Source: an uncultured Mucilaginibacter sp.
GTDB lineage: Bacteria; Bacteroidota; Bacteroidia; Sphingobacteriales; Sphingobacteriaceae
NCBI RefSeq assembly: GCF_946481715.1
Contig: NZ_CAMLOV010000053.1
Coordinates: forward strand, 1-31,829
Direction: 5' to 3'
Length of the DNA: 31,829 bases
The position numbers were made by a program, and so were the translations under genes. How positions within the stretch are numbered: position 1 is the first letter of the stretch; every line of letters begins with the position of its first letter. The notes below the pieces were generated by a model that saw only the letters and a program-made list of their open reading frames with translations, did not search any database and was not told the DNA's origin. Positions 7,758 to 17,218 of this stretch are shown piece after piece.

Positions 7758-8996
7758 TTAGATCTTTTTAAATACCACTACGCCATTGTGCCCGCCAAAG
7801 CCAAAGGTATTACTCAGCGCAGCATTCACCTTCTTTTGGATTGCTTCATTAATAACAATATTCAGCCCCTTTGGTATTTCCGGGTCGATGTTTTGTGTGT
7901 TGATGGTTGGCGGTACAATACCATCAATAATTGCTTTTACAGCAATTATCGCTTCCACAGCTCCGGCTGCACCCAACAAATGCCCGGTTACAGATTTTGT
8001 AGCGCTCACATGAAGGTCGTTATGCCCGTCGAAAACCGCTTTTATGGCTTTTGCTTCGCTTATATCGCCAACTGGTGTTGATGTTGCGTGTGCATTTACA
8101 AAGCCAATATCCGTTGCATTCAAGCTCGCATCTTCTAAAGCTAATTGCATGGCGCGGATAGCGCCTTTGCCCTCCGGGTGGGTGGCTGTAATATGGTAGG
8201 CATCAGATGTCATGGCAGCGCCACCAACTTCGCAGTAAATATGCGCACCGCGTGCTTTTGCATGCTCGTATTCCTCCAGTACTAAAACACCGGCCCCCTC
8301 TCCCATTACAAAACCATCACGTTCCACATCGAAGGGGCGCGAAGCCTTGGTAGGCGCTGTATTGCGGGTAGATAATGCCTTTAGTGAGTTATACCCGCCC
8401 ATAGATGCTTCGGTTATAGGCGCATCAGAACCGCCTGTGACTATGATCTTGGCCTTGCCAAATTTGATGTAATTAAACGCATCCATAATTGCCGTATTGG
8501 CACTTGCACAAGCCGAAGCGGTGGAGAAGTTGATACCCATAAAGCCGTATTTGATAGATATTAACCCGGCTGCCATATTAACTAATGTTTTTGGGATAAA
8601 GAAGGGGTTAAAATGCGGCTCGTAACCGCCTTCGGCAAACTCTTTATATTGGTGTTCAAAGGTATCCATACCACCTTGGGCTGTTCCAAATATCACCCCG
8701 ATATCAAAGGGCGATACGCTATTAACATCGAAACCCGAGTCGGAAATAGCCTGTTCGGCAGCTATCAATGCGAATTGGGTATAAAGGTCGCTGCGTTTTA
8801 TTTCGTTCCTGTCCAGGTATTGGGCAGCGTTGTATTCTGCAATCTGGGTAGCAAAATGTGTTTTAAATTTTTCGGCGTTGAACCGGGTGATAGGTTTTGC
8901 CGGGCTGTTGCCCTCAACTATATTATTCCAAAAACCGGCGATATCTGTCCCTGTTGCGGAAAAAACACCCATGCCGGTAACTACAACTCTCTTCAT
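7758..8996 (-). CDS. fabF: Beta-ketoacyl-ACP synthase II (KAS II, FabF-like)
   Basis: The 412-residue length is normal for KAS II. The Cys-His-His triad and supporting Lys are in place: C163 in TASACASANTAI, H303 in NAHATSTPVGD, K334 in SATKSVTGHLLGAAGA and H339 in the same motif. The C-terminal NTFGFGGHNGVVVF glycine loop is intact. The enzyme condenses malonyl-ACP with a growing acyl-ACP during fatty acid elongation. No acyl carrier protein gene lies beside it, unlike the common acpP-fabF pair, so this may be a second copy serving a special acyl chain rather than the housekeeping enzyme. It lies 71 bases after truC, and a -7 box at 9028-9035 suggests its own promoter. Confidence 0.95.
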   Translation of the reverse strand: MKRVVVTGMGVFSATGTDIAGFWNNIVEGNSPAKPITRFNAEKFKTHFATQIAEYNAAQYLDRNEIKRSDLYTQFALIAAEQAISDSGFDVNSVSPFDIGVIFGTAQGGMDTFEHQYKEFAEGGYEPHFNPFFIPKTLVNMAAGLISIKYGFMGINFSTASACASANTAIMDAFNYIKFGKAKIIVTGGSDAPITEASMGGYNSLKALSTRNTAPTKASRPFDVERDGFVMGEGAGVLVLEEYEHAKARGAHIYCEVGGAAMTSDAYHITATHPEGKGAIRAMQLALEDASLNATDIGFVNAHATSTPVGDISEAKAIKAVFDGHNDLHVSATKSVTGHLLGAAGAVEAIIAVKAIIDGIVPPTINTQNIDPEIPKGLNIVINEAIQKKVNAALSNTFGFGGHNGVVVFKKI

Positions 8997-9027
8997 TTAA
9001 TATAAAACAGTTTAAATTACGGTAGCG

Positions 9028-9035
9028 CAAAAGTA
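9028..9035 (-). promoter_or_regulatory. Bacteroidota -7 box (TACTTTTG) for the fabF-like gene
   Basis: On the minus strand this reads TACTTTTG, matching TAnnTTTG, and ends 31 bases before the fabF-like ATG at 8996. It lies in the only sizeable gap of the minus-strand run. No good -33 element was found at the expected spacing. Confidence 0.45.
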
Positions 9036-9067
9036 CTACAGTAATGTTTATTATTTTGTAAAATTTT

Positions 9068-9748
9068 TCACCAGCCCATAATCGCCATGGCTTGTAAAAA
9101 CCCGGGTTGCAGGGGCGCATTAATCGTAACAATTTCCGAGCCGTTTATAGGGTGGGTAAAACTCAGCTCTTCGGCGTGCAGCAGCATGGTTTCCATCTCC
9201 CATTTATCTTTAAACAATTTATTTTGCTTATTGCAGCCGTGGGTGCGGTCGCCGATGATGGGGTGGAATATATGCGCAAAATGCTTTCGTAGCTGGTGCA
9301 TACGCCCGGTTTGCGGTTTGGCCCGTATCAACGAATACCTTGATGTAGGGTGTTTACTCAATGGCACATCCAGTTCGGCACGCTTTAACGTGGTAAAACG
9401 TGTAAGCGCCTCCTGCAATGTGCCGTTTTCCTTCCGCAACGGGTAATCAATTTCTAACTCGTCGGGCGTATAGCCGCGTACAATGGCCAGGTATTTTTTG
9501 CTTACACGATTCTCCATAAAGGCCTGCTGCATGGCTATTTCGGTTTCCTTATCAAAGGCGAACAGCAGCACACCACCGGTTTTCCTATCGATGCGATGTG
9601 CAGGGTTAACTTTTTTGCCTATCTGGTCGCGCAGCAATTGCAGGGCAAACTCTTCAGCATCGGCAGCGATTGATGAGCGGTGCACCAGCAGCCCGTGCGG
9701 TTTGTTTATAGCGATGAGGTGGTCGTCCTGGTATAAAATATCAAGCAT
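9068..9748 (-). CDS. truC: tRNA pseudouridine(65) synthase TruC-like
   Basis: The 226-residue protein belongs to the RluA/TruC pseudouridine synthases. The catalytic motif HRIDRKTGGVLLFA carries D54. The N-terminal KPHGLLVHRS, the middle KYLAIVRGY and the RMHQLRKHFAHIFHPIIGD segment all follow the pattern of E. coli TruC rather than the longer RluC/RluD enzymes, and no S4 RNA-binding domain precedes it. The enzyme converts U65 of certain tRNAs to pseudouridine. The start lies 5 bases after the stop of the upstream metallo-hydrolase gene, so both are likely cotranscribed. Assignment to TruC rather than another RluA-type enzyme rests on motif resemblance. Confidence 0.92.
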   Translation of the reverse strand: MLDILYQDDHLIAINKPHGLLVHRSSIAADAEEFALQLLRDQIGKKVNPAHRIDRKTGGVLLFAFDKETEIAMQQAFMENRVSKKYLAIVRGYTPDELEIDYPLRKENGTLQEALTRFTTLKRAELDVPLSKHPTSRYSLIRAKPQTGRMHQLRKHFAHIFHPIIGDRTHGCNKQNKLFKDKWEMETMLLHAEELSFTHPINGSEIVTINAPLQPGFLQAMAIMGW

Positions 9749-9753
9749 CGAGA

Positions 9754-10587
9754 TCAGCTTAAGGCAAACTGGAACTGCCCGGTAACCTGGTTAAGTGCAA
9801 CGCCACTTGCCGCTACAACACCCGCCGGGTCGATGCAGTACACGTCACTCTCATTGTACCGCGATGCAACGCTTACATGGGTATTGCCCGCATGCTGTAC
9901 AAACAGTTGCAGAGCAAGTTCGGGGTCGTTATTATCTTTAGATAGGTGGGCCAGCAACAAGTGGCTCATATAATGGGGTTTATGGTCTATAAACATCTGC
10001 AATGCCTGGCGGTTTGATAAATGCCCCTTCCCTCCGCGTATGCGGCGCTTTAAATAAAAAGGGTAGCGGCCGGCTTCCAGCATTGCTTCATCATAATTAG
10101 CCTCTAAAAAAGCCGCATGGCATTGCGCAAAATGGCGTATGAGGTGTTCGCAGGGCGCACCGATATCTGTAAAGATACCTATGCGGATATCGCCATCCGT
10201 AACCATAAAACTATGTGGTTCAATAGCATCATGGTGTTTGGGGAAGGCTGTTACCTCCAGGCCGCCGATAGTTATCGGTGTATAGCCTGTTAGGCTTATG
10301 CAAAGTTCCCTGGGTACATCGCCGCAATAATGGGCGGTGCCATCGGTAACATACACGGGCAGTTTGTATTTGCGTGCCAAAACACCTAGCCCGCGTATAT
10401 GGTCTGAATGCTCGTGCGATATGAAGATAGCCTTCACTTTTTGCATTGATAAGCCTAGCCTCGCCATGCGTTTTTCGGTTTCGCGGCAGGATATACCGGC
10501 ATCAACCAGCACTGCTTCACGCTCATTACCAACGTAATAGCAGTTACCGTTACTCCCCGAATTTAATGATGCAATGAAAACCGGCAT
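9754..10587 (-). CDS. MBL-fold metallo-hydrolase, YycJ/WalJ-like
   Basis: The protein has 277 residues. It opens with the YycJ-type ASLNSGSNGNCYYV strand and carries the zinc motif HEHSDH at 58-63, with D29 (LVDAG) before it, the later conserved FPKHHDA (about H117-H118) and D140 (IFTDIG). EANYDEAMLEAGRYP and KGHLSN (H about 198) match the YycJ/WalJ subgroup. Members bind two metal ions; a DNA exonuclease activity has been proposed for the group, but I cannot confirm it here. There is no signal peptide, so it is cytosolic. It is the first gene of the minus-strand run and shares a 145-base divergent intergenic region with the large NHL protein. Confidence 0.93.
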   Translation of the reverse strand: MPVFIASLNSGSNGNCYYVGNEREAVLVDAGISCRETEKRMARLGLSMQKVKAIFISHEHSDHIRGLGVLARKYKLPVYVTDGTAHYCGDVPRELCISLTGYTPITIGGLEVTAFPKHHDAIEPHSFMVTDGDIRIGIFTDIGAPCEHLIRHFAQCHAAFLEANYDEAMLEAGRYPFYLKRRIRGGKGHLSNRQALQMFIDHKPHYMSHLLLAHLSKDNNDPELALQLFVQHAGNTHVSVASRYNESDVYCIDPAGVVAASGVALNQVTGQFQFALS

Positions 10588-10732
10588 AGCTTACAAAATA
10601 AAACAATTTGACTGGCAATAGAAAGTTTAAAGGACGGGTATTTATTAACTTTTAGTATAAACATTTCACAAAAAAGGGGTAATTTGGTATCCCAATTACA
10701 GATGAAGCCTGGTAGCATCAAAGCTTAGTGTT

Positions 10733-13700
10733 ATGATACGAAAGTTTATTAAAAGCTTTTTACTTTCCTTTTGCTGCGCAATGGCATTTACCGGCGTATT
10801 TGCGCAGATACCCAATATAAAATATACCACCCCGCAGATTTACAAGGTTGGCATACCTATCACCCCTTTAAAACCGGAGAAAGTAGACGAAGGCGGCGAC
10901 GTACCGATAGGCGAATACGGCACGGTTACTACCTTTGCCGGCAACGGGCAATATAGTTATACCGACGGCGCAGCACAAGTCGCCAGTTTTAGAATCCCTA
11001 CTGGGCTGGCAATTGATAACGAGAATAATGTTTATGTTGCCGATTTTGGTAACGATGTGATACGTAAAATTACTCCACAGGGCTTAGTTTCAACCTTTGC
11101 TGGTAGAGGCAGCGGCGGGCGCGACAATGGCATAGGCACACAGGCAAGCTTTTACAAGCCATCGGGGCTTGTTATAGACCAAGCCGGCTTAATGTATGTG
11201 GTTGAACAAGTTGGTGAAGATGTGCGGAAAATAACCGGCAGCGCCCAGGTATCGTTACTGGCGGGCAGCGGGCTTATTGGCAAAGCTAACGGCACAGGTA
11301 CCGCCGCCAGTTTTAATACCCCTGTAGACGCAGCGTTAGGCCCCGACGGAAACCTGTACGTAGCCGACCTGCAAAACTACCTTATCCGCAAAGTTACTCC
11401 GGAGGGTGATGTCACTACTTTTGCCGGGAATGGCGTTGCAGCATCAGTCGACGGCACCCTTTTGCAGGCGAGTTTTGGCAACCCGCAGGGGCTTGCTTTC
11501 GATTCGAAAGGGAATTTGTTCGTGTCTGATAATTACAACTATACCATACGCAAAATATCTACCAATGGGCTGGTAACTACATTTGCGGGCACCGGCAACC
11601 GGGCTTCATTAGATGGCACAGGAACTTCGGCAGGGTTTACACAACCTACCTACCTTGTGTTTGATACCAACGACGACCTTTATGTGGCGGACGCCACCCT
11701 GGTGCGCAAAATAACGAGGGAGGGTGTTGTCACTACCGTTGCGGGTAGTAATAGTGAGGCCGGCTTTGTAGACGGTGTTGGCACCGCGGCAAGGTTCTCC
11801 ACAGTTGGGGGGCTGGCATTTGACCGGAACGGTTTTTTATTTGTTGGCGAGATAAGCAACCATGTTATCCGCAAAATAACTTTGAGCGGCTATACCATAG
11901 ATAAATCCCTGCCACAAGGATTAACCTTTAATCCGGAAGATGGTACCATTAGCGGCACACCCGTTTCATTGGCTGTTGCCGAAAATTATACCATTACCGC
12001 ACGTAACAAAAGCGGCAAGGGTAGCACAGCAGTGCGAATTGAGGTTACGGGCAATTCTGTACCTGCTACGGAAGCGCCTAAAATAAATTATGCTTCGCCG
12101 AAAGTTTATACTATAAATGCACCAATACAACCCCTTATACCCGATAAAAAAGGCGGTGCTGTTGATCCTAATGGCTTTAGTATTGATAAACCGCTGCCCA
12201 CGGGCTTAAGCCTCGACCCTAATACCGGTGTTATCAGTGGTACACCAACGGAATTATCGCCGGCCACCATTTATACCATTATTGCCAAAAACAACGCCGG
12301 TCCGAGCCAGGCCCAGCTTAACATTAAAATAAGTGACGAAATATTATCCATTTCTTTGCCACCTGATATAAGATACGCCTCGCCTCAAACGCTTTATTTA
12401 AAAGCCCCCCTTTCGCCCAATATTGTGCCAGAACAACGTGGCGGCCCAGTTGAGGCGCACTCTGCCGGGTTGGTGACTAATTTTGCCGGCACCGGGCAAC
12501 CGGGCCGCGACGACGGACCTAAAGCAGGAGCCAAATTTGACGGGCCTGCAAAGGTTACTATAGATGGGCAGGGCAATTTTTACGTTTCAGATTTTAACAA
12601 TTATTCCCTGCGCAAAATAACCCCAGGGGGCAATGTGAGTACTGTATCGGGTGCTGCAGGACCGGGCTACGCCAACGGTGCATTCAGAACGGCCCAACTG
12701 CAAGGGCCAAGAGGGCTGGTTACCGATAAAGCTGGAAACGTCTATATCGCCGACGTTTACTCTATCCGCAAAGTGAATGCTACGGGTATCACATCTATCC
12801 TTGCAGGCAATGGTACCGCAGGGAATACCGATGGTACAGGTACCACCGCACGGTTTGATGGTGTAGTAAGCCTGGTGATAGACAACACAGATAACATCTA
12901 CGCTATAGACCAGGGGAACGGCACCATCAGGAAGATAACGCCAGGCGGGGTAGTAACTACAATAGCCGGCAACCGCAACCGTAATAATGTCGACGGACAG
13001 GGCACTGCAGCATCCTTCAACAACCCGCAGGATATAGTACTTTATAACGGCAACTTTTATATTGCCGATTACCTGTATATCCGGAAGATGACGCCGGGCG
13101 GATTGGTGACTACCATTGCCGGGAATGGCATACCAAAGGTACTGAACGGCACTGCTTCGTCTGCCGGGTTTGGCAACGCAAGCGCATTGGTCGTCAACGG
13201 CGCAGGCGAGTTGTACGTACTTGATTTAGGCAACAACGCAGCTAACGAGGGTAGCGCGATTTTACGGCTGATAGATAAGGGTAACAACGTATCTACCGTA
13301 AATATTATGGATAATACGGGCACTAAAACCTATTTATCTGTCCCTAATGGTTTAACGCTGGATAAAACAGGGCTTATATATGTCGCCAGCGGTAGCAATT
13401 ATATCCAAACCTTGTCCTTCGACAGGTACACCATCGATAAGGCGCTACCTGCCGGGCTTACTTTTGATACTACAACCGGGGAGATAAGCGGAACTCCAAC
13501 AGTTTTATCGCCCGCCCAGGATTATACTATTATTGCCTATAACAGTGGTGGGCCCAGTTCAACCACATTAAACTTAAAGGTTGTGCCAAGCGAGACGAAG
13601 ATACCCTCGATAATTACCTTCCCCGAATTTGCAGCCAACCCTGTTTGGGATGCCGATATTAATATCGACCCGAAGATAACCCGCTCCCAAACAGAAACAC

Positions 13701-14659
13701 CTTTAGTGCTCACCAGCAGCAACCCGGCAGTTGCGACTATTAATGCTGATAATACGCTCCATATACTTAGCGCGGGCGAAGTTGTAATTACCGCCAACCA
13801 GGCGGGAAACGACAATTACCTACCAGCAGATGCGGTTGCAAGGACAATAACCGTATCCCGTGCAAACCCTATTACATCATTTGTGGCAATTGAAGAGAAA
13901 ACAGCTTGCGACGCTGATTTTAGTGCGGCAGGTATCAGTACGAATACATTCGTGCCTATTATATACAGCAGCAGCAACCTTAATGTTGCAACAGTAAACC
14001 AGCAAGGCATGGTACACATAGTTGCGGCAGGCAATACCGACATAAAAGCCACACAAGCTCAATCTGCCTTGTACAATGCCTTGCCCGAAGTGGTGCGCCG
14101 GCTTACTGTAACAGCCACCAATTCGCAAATACCGGCACCAACGGTGAGTATATCAACGCCTTCGACAAACGTTTACGAAAGCGAAAACGTAAGTTTTACA
14201 GCCATTACCAACGGTACCGCCGACAGTTATCAATGGCAGGTAAACGGTGTAAACGCAGACCATAACTCGGCAACATTCAGCACATCGGCCTCGCAGGACC
14301 AAGATAGGGTATCGTGCATCGTTACCTTTACCAACCATTGCATTGCTCCGGTAACCAGCAACGAAATTAAACTAACCGTATCGCCCCCGCCAGTAAGCAT
14401 TGTACCGCCAAATACCTTTAGCCCTAATGGCGATGGTGTAAACGACACCTGGAAGATACCTGCGCTGCTCTCCTACCCCAAATGCAGTGTGCGCATCTTT
14501 AACCGCAACGGTAAGCAAATTATTCTTTCGCGCGGTTACAGTAAAGCTTGGGACGGCACTTATGCAGGTAAGAATTTGCCAGCAGGAGTTTATTATTATG
14601 TAATAAGCACCGGTGATAGCCAGGCCGATGTATCGGGTAATGTGACTATTTTGAGGTAA
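10733..14659 (+). CDS. Type IX secreted protein: two NHL propellers nested in Ig-like units, T9SS sorting domain
   Basis: The protein has 1308 residues. A signal peptide (1-24, GVFAQ) leads into an Ig-like unit (28-60 plus 386-438) interrupted by an NHL propeller (61-385). An uninterrupted unit (449-533) follows, then a third (545-577 plus 898-950) interrupted by a second propeller (578-897). NHL repeats start with V-T-T-F-A-G; the Ala positions are 69, 123, 177, 231, 285 and 337 in the first and 585, 639 (Ser), 691, 745, 796 and 857 (Asn) in the second, so each has six blades about 54 residues apart. Bacterial Ig-like domains (about 957-1128 and 1134-1217) and a CHU_C/gliding-motility C-terminal domain (1225-1308, NTFSPNGDGVNDTWKI) complete it. 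It should be exported through the outer membrane by T9SS as a surface adhesin or binding protein; the ligand is unknown. Confidence 0.95.
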   Translation: MIRKFIKSFLLSFCCAMAFTGVFAQIPNIKYTTPQIYKVGIPITPLKPEKVDEGGDVPIGEYGTVTTFAGNGQYSYTDGAAQVASFRIPTGLAIDNENNVYVADFGNDVIRKITPQGLVSTFAGRGSGGRDNGIGTQASFYKPSGLVIDQAGLMYVVEQVGEDVRKITGSAQVSLLAGSGLIGKANGTGTAASFNTPVDAALGPDGNLYVADLQNYLIRKVTPEGDVTTFAGNGVAASVDGTLLQASFGNPQGLAFDSKGNLFVSDNYNYTIRKISTNGLVTTFAGTGNRASLDGTGTSAGFTQPTYLVFDTNDDLYVADATLVRKITREGVVTTVAGSNSEAGFVDGVGTAARFSTVGGLAFDRNGFLFVGEISNHVIRKITLSGYTIDKSLPQGLTFNPEDGTISGTPVSLAVAENYTITARNKSGKGSTAVRIEVTGNSVPATEAPKINYASPKVYTINAPIQPLIPDKKGGAVDPNGFSIDKPLPTGLSLDPNTGVISGTPTELSPATIYTIIAKNNAGPSQAQLNIKISDEILSISLPPDIRYASPQTLYLKAPLSPNIVPEQRGGPVEAHSAGLVTNFAGTGQPGRDDGPKAGAKFDGPAKVTIDGQGNFYVSDFNNYSLRKITPGGNVSTVSGAAGPGYANGAFRTAQLQGPRGLVTDKAGNVYIADVYSIRKVNATGITSILAGNGTAGNTDGTGTTARFDGVVSLVIDNTDNIYAIDQGNGTIRKITPGGVVTTIAGNRNRNNVDGQGTAASFNNPQDIVLYNGNFYIADYLYIRKMTPGGLVTTIAGNGIPKVLNGTASSAGFGNASALVVNGAGELYVLDLGNNAANEGSAILRLIDKGNNVSTVNIMDNTGTKTYLSVPNGLTLDKTGLIYVASGSNYIQTLSFDRYTIDKALPAGLTFDTTTGEISGTPTVLSPAQDYTIIAYNSGGPSSTTLNLKVVPSETKIPSIITFPEFAANPVWDADINIDPKITRSQTETPLVLTSSNPAVATINADNTLHILSAGEVVITANQAGNDNYLPADAVARTITVSRANPITSFVAIEEKTACDADFSAAGISTNTFVPIIYSSSNLNVATVNQQGMVHIVAAGNTDIKATQAQSALYNALPEVVRRLTVTATNSQIPAPTVSISTPSTNVYESENVSFTAITNGTADSYQWQVNGVNADHNSATFSTSASQDQDRVSCIVTFTNHCIAPVTSNEIKLTVSPPPVSIVPPNTFSPNGDGVNDTWKIPALLSYPKCSVRIFNRNGKQIILSRGYSKAWDGTYAGKNLPAGVYYYVISTGDSQADVSGNVTILR

Positions 14660-14706
14660 AATAAAACACCATTTCAACATAAAGCATATTCTGCTAAAAC
14701 AAGCAA

Positions 14707-14730
14707 GGCCGGCTGATTTCTCAGCCGACC
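14707..14730. terminator. Bidirectional hairpin terminator
   Basis: A ten-base stem (14707-14716 with 14721-14730) with loop TTTC lies between the stop codons of two convergent genes (14659 and 14775). On the minus strand every position pairs, counting one G-U; on the plus strand one pair is a C-A mismatch. TTTAG follows on plus and TTGCTTGTTTT on minus, so it is a better terminator for the minus-strand peptidase. Confidence 0.65.
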
Positions 14731-14774
14731 TTTAGTATATATTCGGTTGGGGGTACCGAACTGGGGGTTGTTTT

Positions 14775-17180
14775 TTATTTGGTACCTGTACCTACCTGCA
14801 TTGGGTTTACGCCGGTAGATTGGCCACGAACCGGGCCATTAGCGCCCATTTTTTGTTTAAATACCTGGAATTTAGACGGCTCTCCGCTTTTACCCCAGAA
14901 GTTGTTGGTTTCGTCGATATCGGCAGTTTCGCGCATCGGGTCGATTTTAATCGATACCACTTCTTTATCCTGGATGTAGAATTTGCTGCAATTCTTTTCG
15001 TTTAACCTCCATATCTGCGCAGGGATGCGGTCGATAGAGGTTGTTCCATCAGCAAATTTAAACTCTACGATGATCGGCATTACCAATCCGCCTTTATTGC
15101 TAAAGTTTAACTGGTAGAAGTATTTAGAACCGTATTTCGATTTATCATCGGCAGTCATCGCATCAGTTTCAAACGTTGGCGGGGCTTGTGCCTTTACCAT
15201 GTTAGAAAACTTCACAGTATCAACACCGGCCAGGCCACGGGCGTATTTCCAATAGAAATCGTGCGTAGCAGTATCCCTGTCGGTTTGGAAAACGATATTT
15301 TTATCGGTACGATTACGGATCTTAGAGATATCCTCGAAACTGTTTACCGATGGCGGGGCAACTTTTGCCGTTACGCCGCTGCCTTTTGGCATGGTGTAAA
15401 TATCCTTCAAATCTGCTTTACCCACTTTAACCGAATCTAAAGAGATATCAACCGGATCGGTTCCGTAGAACCAGCCTCTCCAGAACCAATCCAGGTCCTC
15501 CCCACTGGCATCTTCCATAGTGCGGAACAGGTCGGCAGGTGTTGGGTGTTTAAATGCCCAGCGTTTTGCATATTCTTTAAAGGCATAATCAAACAGCTTA
15601 CGGCCCATAATGGTTTCGCGCAAGATGTTCAAACCGGTAGCCGGTTTGGTATAAGCATTCGGTCCAAAACGAACGATGTTCTCGGAGTTGCTCATGATAG
15701 GCTCCAGCTCATTCTTAGGCAGTTTCATGTAATCAACAATGGTGTACGCTGCGCCTTTTTTGCTTGGGAATTTGTTATCCCAAAGCTCTTCGGCAAGGTA
15801 TTCTACAAAAGAATTCAAACCCTCGTCCATCCAGCTCCACTGGCGCTCATCGCTATTGATAATCATCGGGTAAAAATTGTGGCCAACCTCGTGGATCACC
15901 ACTCCTATCATACCGTTTTTTGTACTTTCGCTGTAGGTGCCGTCTTTTTCGGTACGGCCGTAGTTAAAGCAGATCATCGGGTATTCCATACCATTTGATG
16001 CCTCAACGCTTTGCGCAACAGGGTAAGTGTAAGGGATACTGAAATCAGAATAAGTTTTAATGGTGTGCGCTACCAGCCTGGTAGAGTACTTGCTGTACAA
16101 GTTGTAAGCTTCTTTACCATAATAGCTCATGCACATAATGTTTTTGCCGTTAAGCTTAATGCCCATAGCATCCCAAACAAATTTACGTGAAGACCCCCAT
16201 GCAAAATCGCGCACGTTATTGGCCTGGAACACCCAGGTTTTTTTGGCGGTTGATGGTGCTTTTTCTGCCTTTTTAGCTTCGGCAAGGGTTACTACCTCCA
16301 CCGGTACGGTTGAAGCTTTTGCCTTGTTGTAACGGGCAAATTTTTCAGGGCTAAGCACGGCACTGTAGTTTAAACACTCGCCGGTGGAACCGATAACGTG
16401 GTCGGCAGGTACGGTCATTTGCACATGGAAGTTACCGAATGTCAGCGCAAACTCGCCCCGGCCAGTAAACTGGTGGTTTTGCCATCCCTGAAAATCGCTG
16501 TAAACGCAAAGGCGTGGGTACCACTGTGTCATGGTAAACAGGTAGTTACCGTCTTCGGGGAAGAACTCGTAGCCCCCACGGCCGCCAATAGTCATACGGT
16601 CGGTAATTTTGTAGGTCCAGTCTACATTAAAAATAAATTGCTGGCCCGATTTTAAGGGGGTAGGCAATTCCACACGCATCATGGTTTTGTTAACCGTGTA
16701 GGCTAATTTTTTACCGGTAGCATCGGTTAGTTTGGTAATTACATCACCCAAGCCATTATCCACATCGCCATTGCGGCCGAGGGTACGGTCGATGTTTTGG
16801 GTAGTGGTTTGCTTTGGCATGGTAGAGCTGCTTTGGTAATTAGAGTTGTTCAGCGTGTTGTGCTGGTTCTCATCCAGTTGCAGCCAGATGTAGGTGAGGA
16901 CATCCGGTGAATTGTTAACGTAGGTAATCGTCTCGCTGCCTATTAGCTTCAGGTTCTTCTCATCAAGTTCGCACTTAATGTTGTAATCGGCACGTTGCTG
17001 CCAATATTTTACGCCCGGTGCCCCGCTGGCTGTGCGCTGCTCGTTTGGTGTGGGCAGGATGGTGCCCAGTTGCTCAAACTTGTTACCGTGATTGCTACCG
17101 GGGTTATTTTGGATATCCTGTGCAAAGGATGCTCCAACGGTGCCCATCACGAATAAAAATCCTGTAAAGATCCGCTTCAT
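14775..17180 (-). CDS. Secreted M1-family zinc metallopeptidase
   Basis: The protein has 801 residues with a signal peptide (1-20, VGASFAQ). The M1 zinc site is complete: HEVGH at 430-434, followed by the distal ligand E453 in MDEGLNSFVEY, exactly 18 residues after the second His. The exopeptidase-like motif appears as GMEYP at 397-401 in place of GAMEN. The N-terminal 60-260 is the beta-sandwich domain typical of M1 enzymes. The family removes N-terminal residues from peptides; this one should act in the periplasm or outside the cell. A C-terminal T9SS domain was not recognised. It follows a HupE/UreJ-like gene after 38 bases on the same strand, with a DUF6702 gene divergent beyond it. Confidence 0.93.
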   Translation of the reverse strand: MKRIFTGFLFVMGTVGASFAQDIQNNPGSNHGNKFEQLGTILPTPNEQRTASGAPGVKYWQQRADYNIKCELDEKNLKLIGSETITYVNNSPDVLTYIWLQLDENQHNTLNNSNYQSSSTMPKQTTTQNIDRTLGRNGDVDNGLGDVITKLTDATGKKLAYTVNKTMMRVELPTPLKSGQQFIFNVDWTYKITDRMTIGGRGGYEFFPEDGNYLFTMTQWYPRLCVYSDFQGWQNHQFTGRGEFALTFGNFHVQMTVPADHVIGSTGECLNYSAVLSPEKFARYNKAKASTVPVEVVTLAEAKKAEKAPSTAKKTWVFQANNVRDFAWGSSRKFVWDAMGIKLNGKNIMCMSYYGKEAYNLYSKYSTRLVAHTIKTYSDFSIPYTYPVAQSVEASNGMEYPMICFNYGRTEKDGTYSESTKNGMIGVVIHEVGHNFYPMIINSDERQWSWMDEGLNSFVEYLAEELWDNKFPSKKGAAYTIVDYMKLPKNELEPIMSNSENIVRFGPNAYTKPATGLNILRETIMGRKLFDYAFKEYAKRWAFKHPTPADLFRTMEDASGEDLDWFWRGWFYGTDPVDISLDSVKVGKADLKDIYTMPKGSGVTAKVAPPSVNSFEDISKIRNRTDKNIVFQTDRDTATHDFYWKYARGLAGVDTVKFSNMVKAQAPPTFETDAMTADDKSKYGSKYFYQLNFSNKGGLVMPIIVEFKFADGTTSIDRIPAQIWRLNEKNCSKFYIQDKEVVSIKIDPMRETADIDETNNFWGKSGEPSKFQVFKQKMGANGPVRGQSTGVNPMQVGTGTK

Positions 17181-17218
17181 ATTCTGTTTTTAGTGATTAA
17201 TTGTGTTCGTTTTAAATA

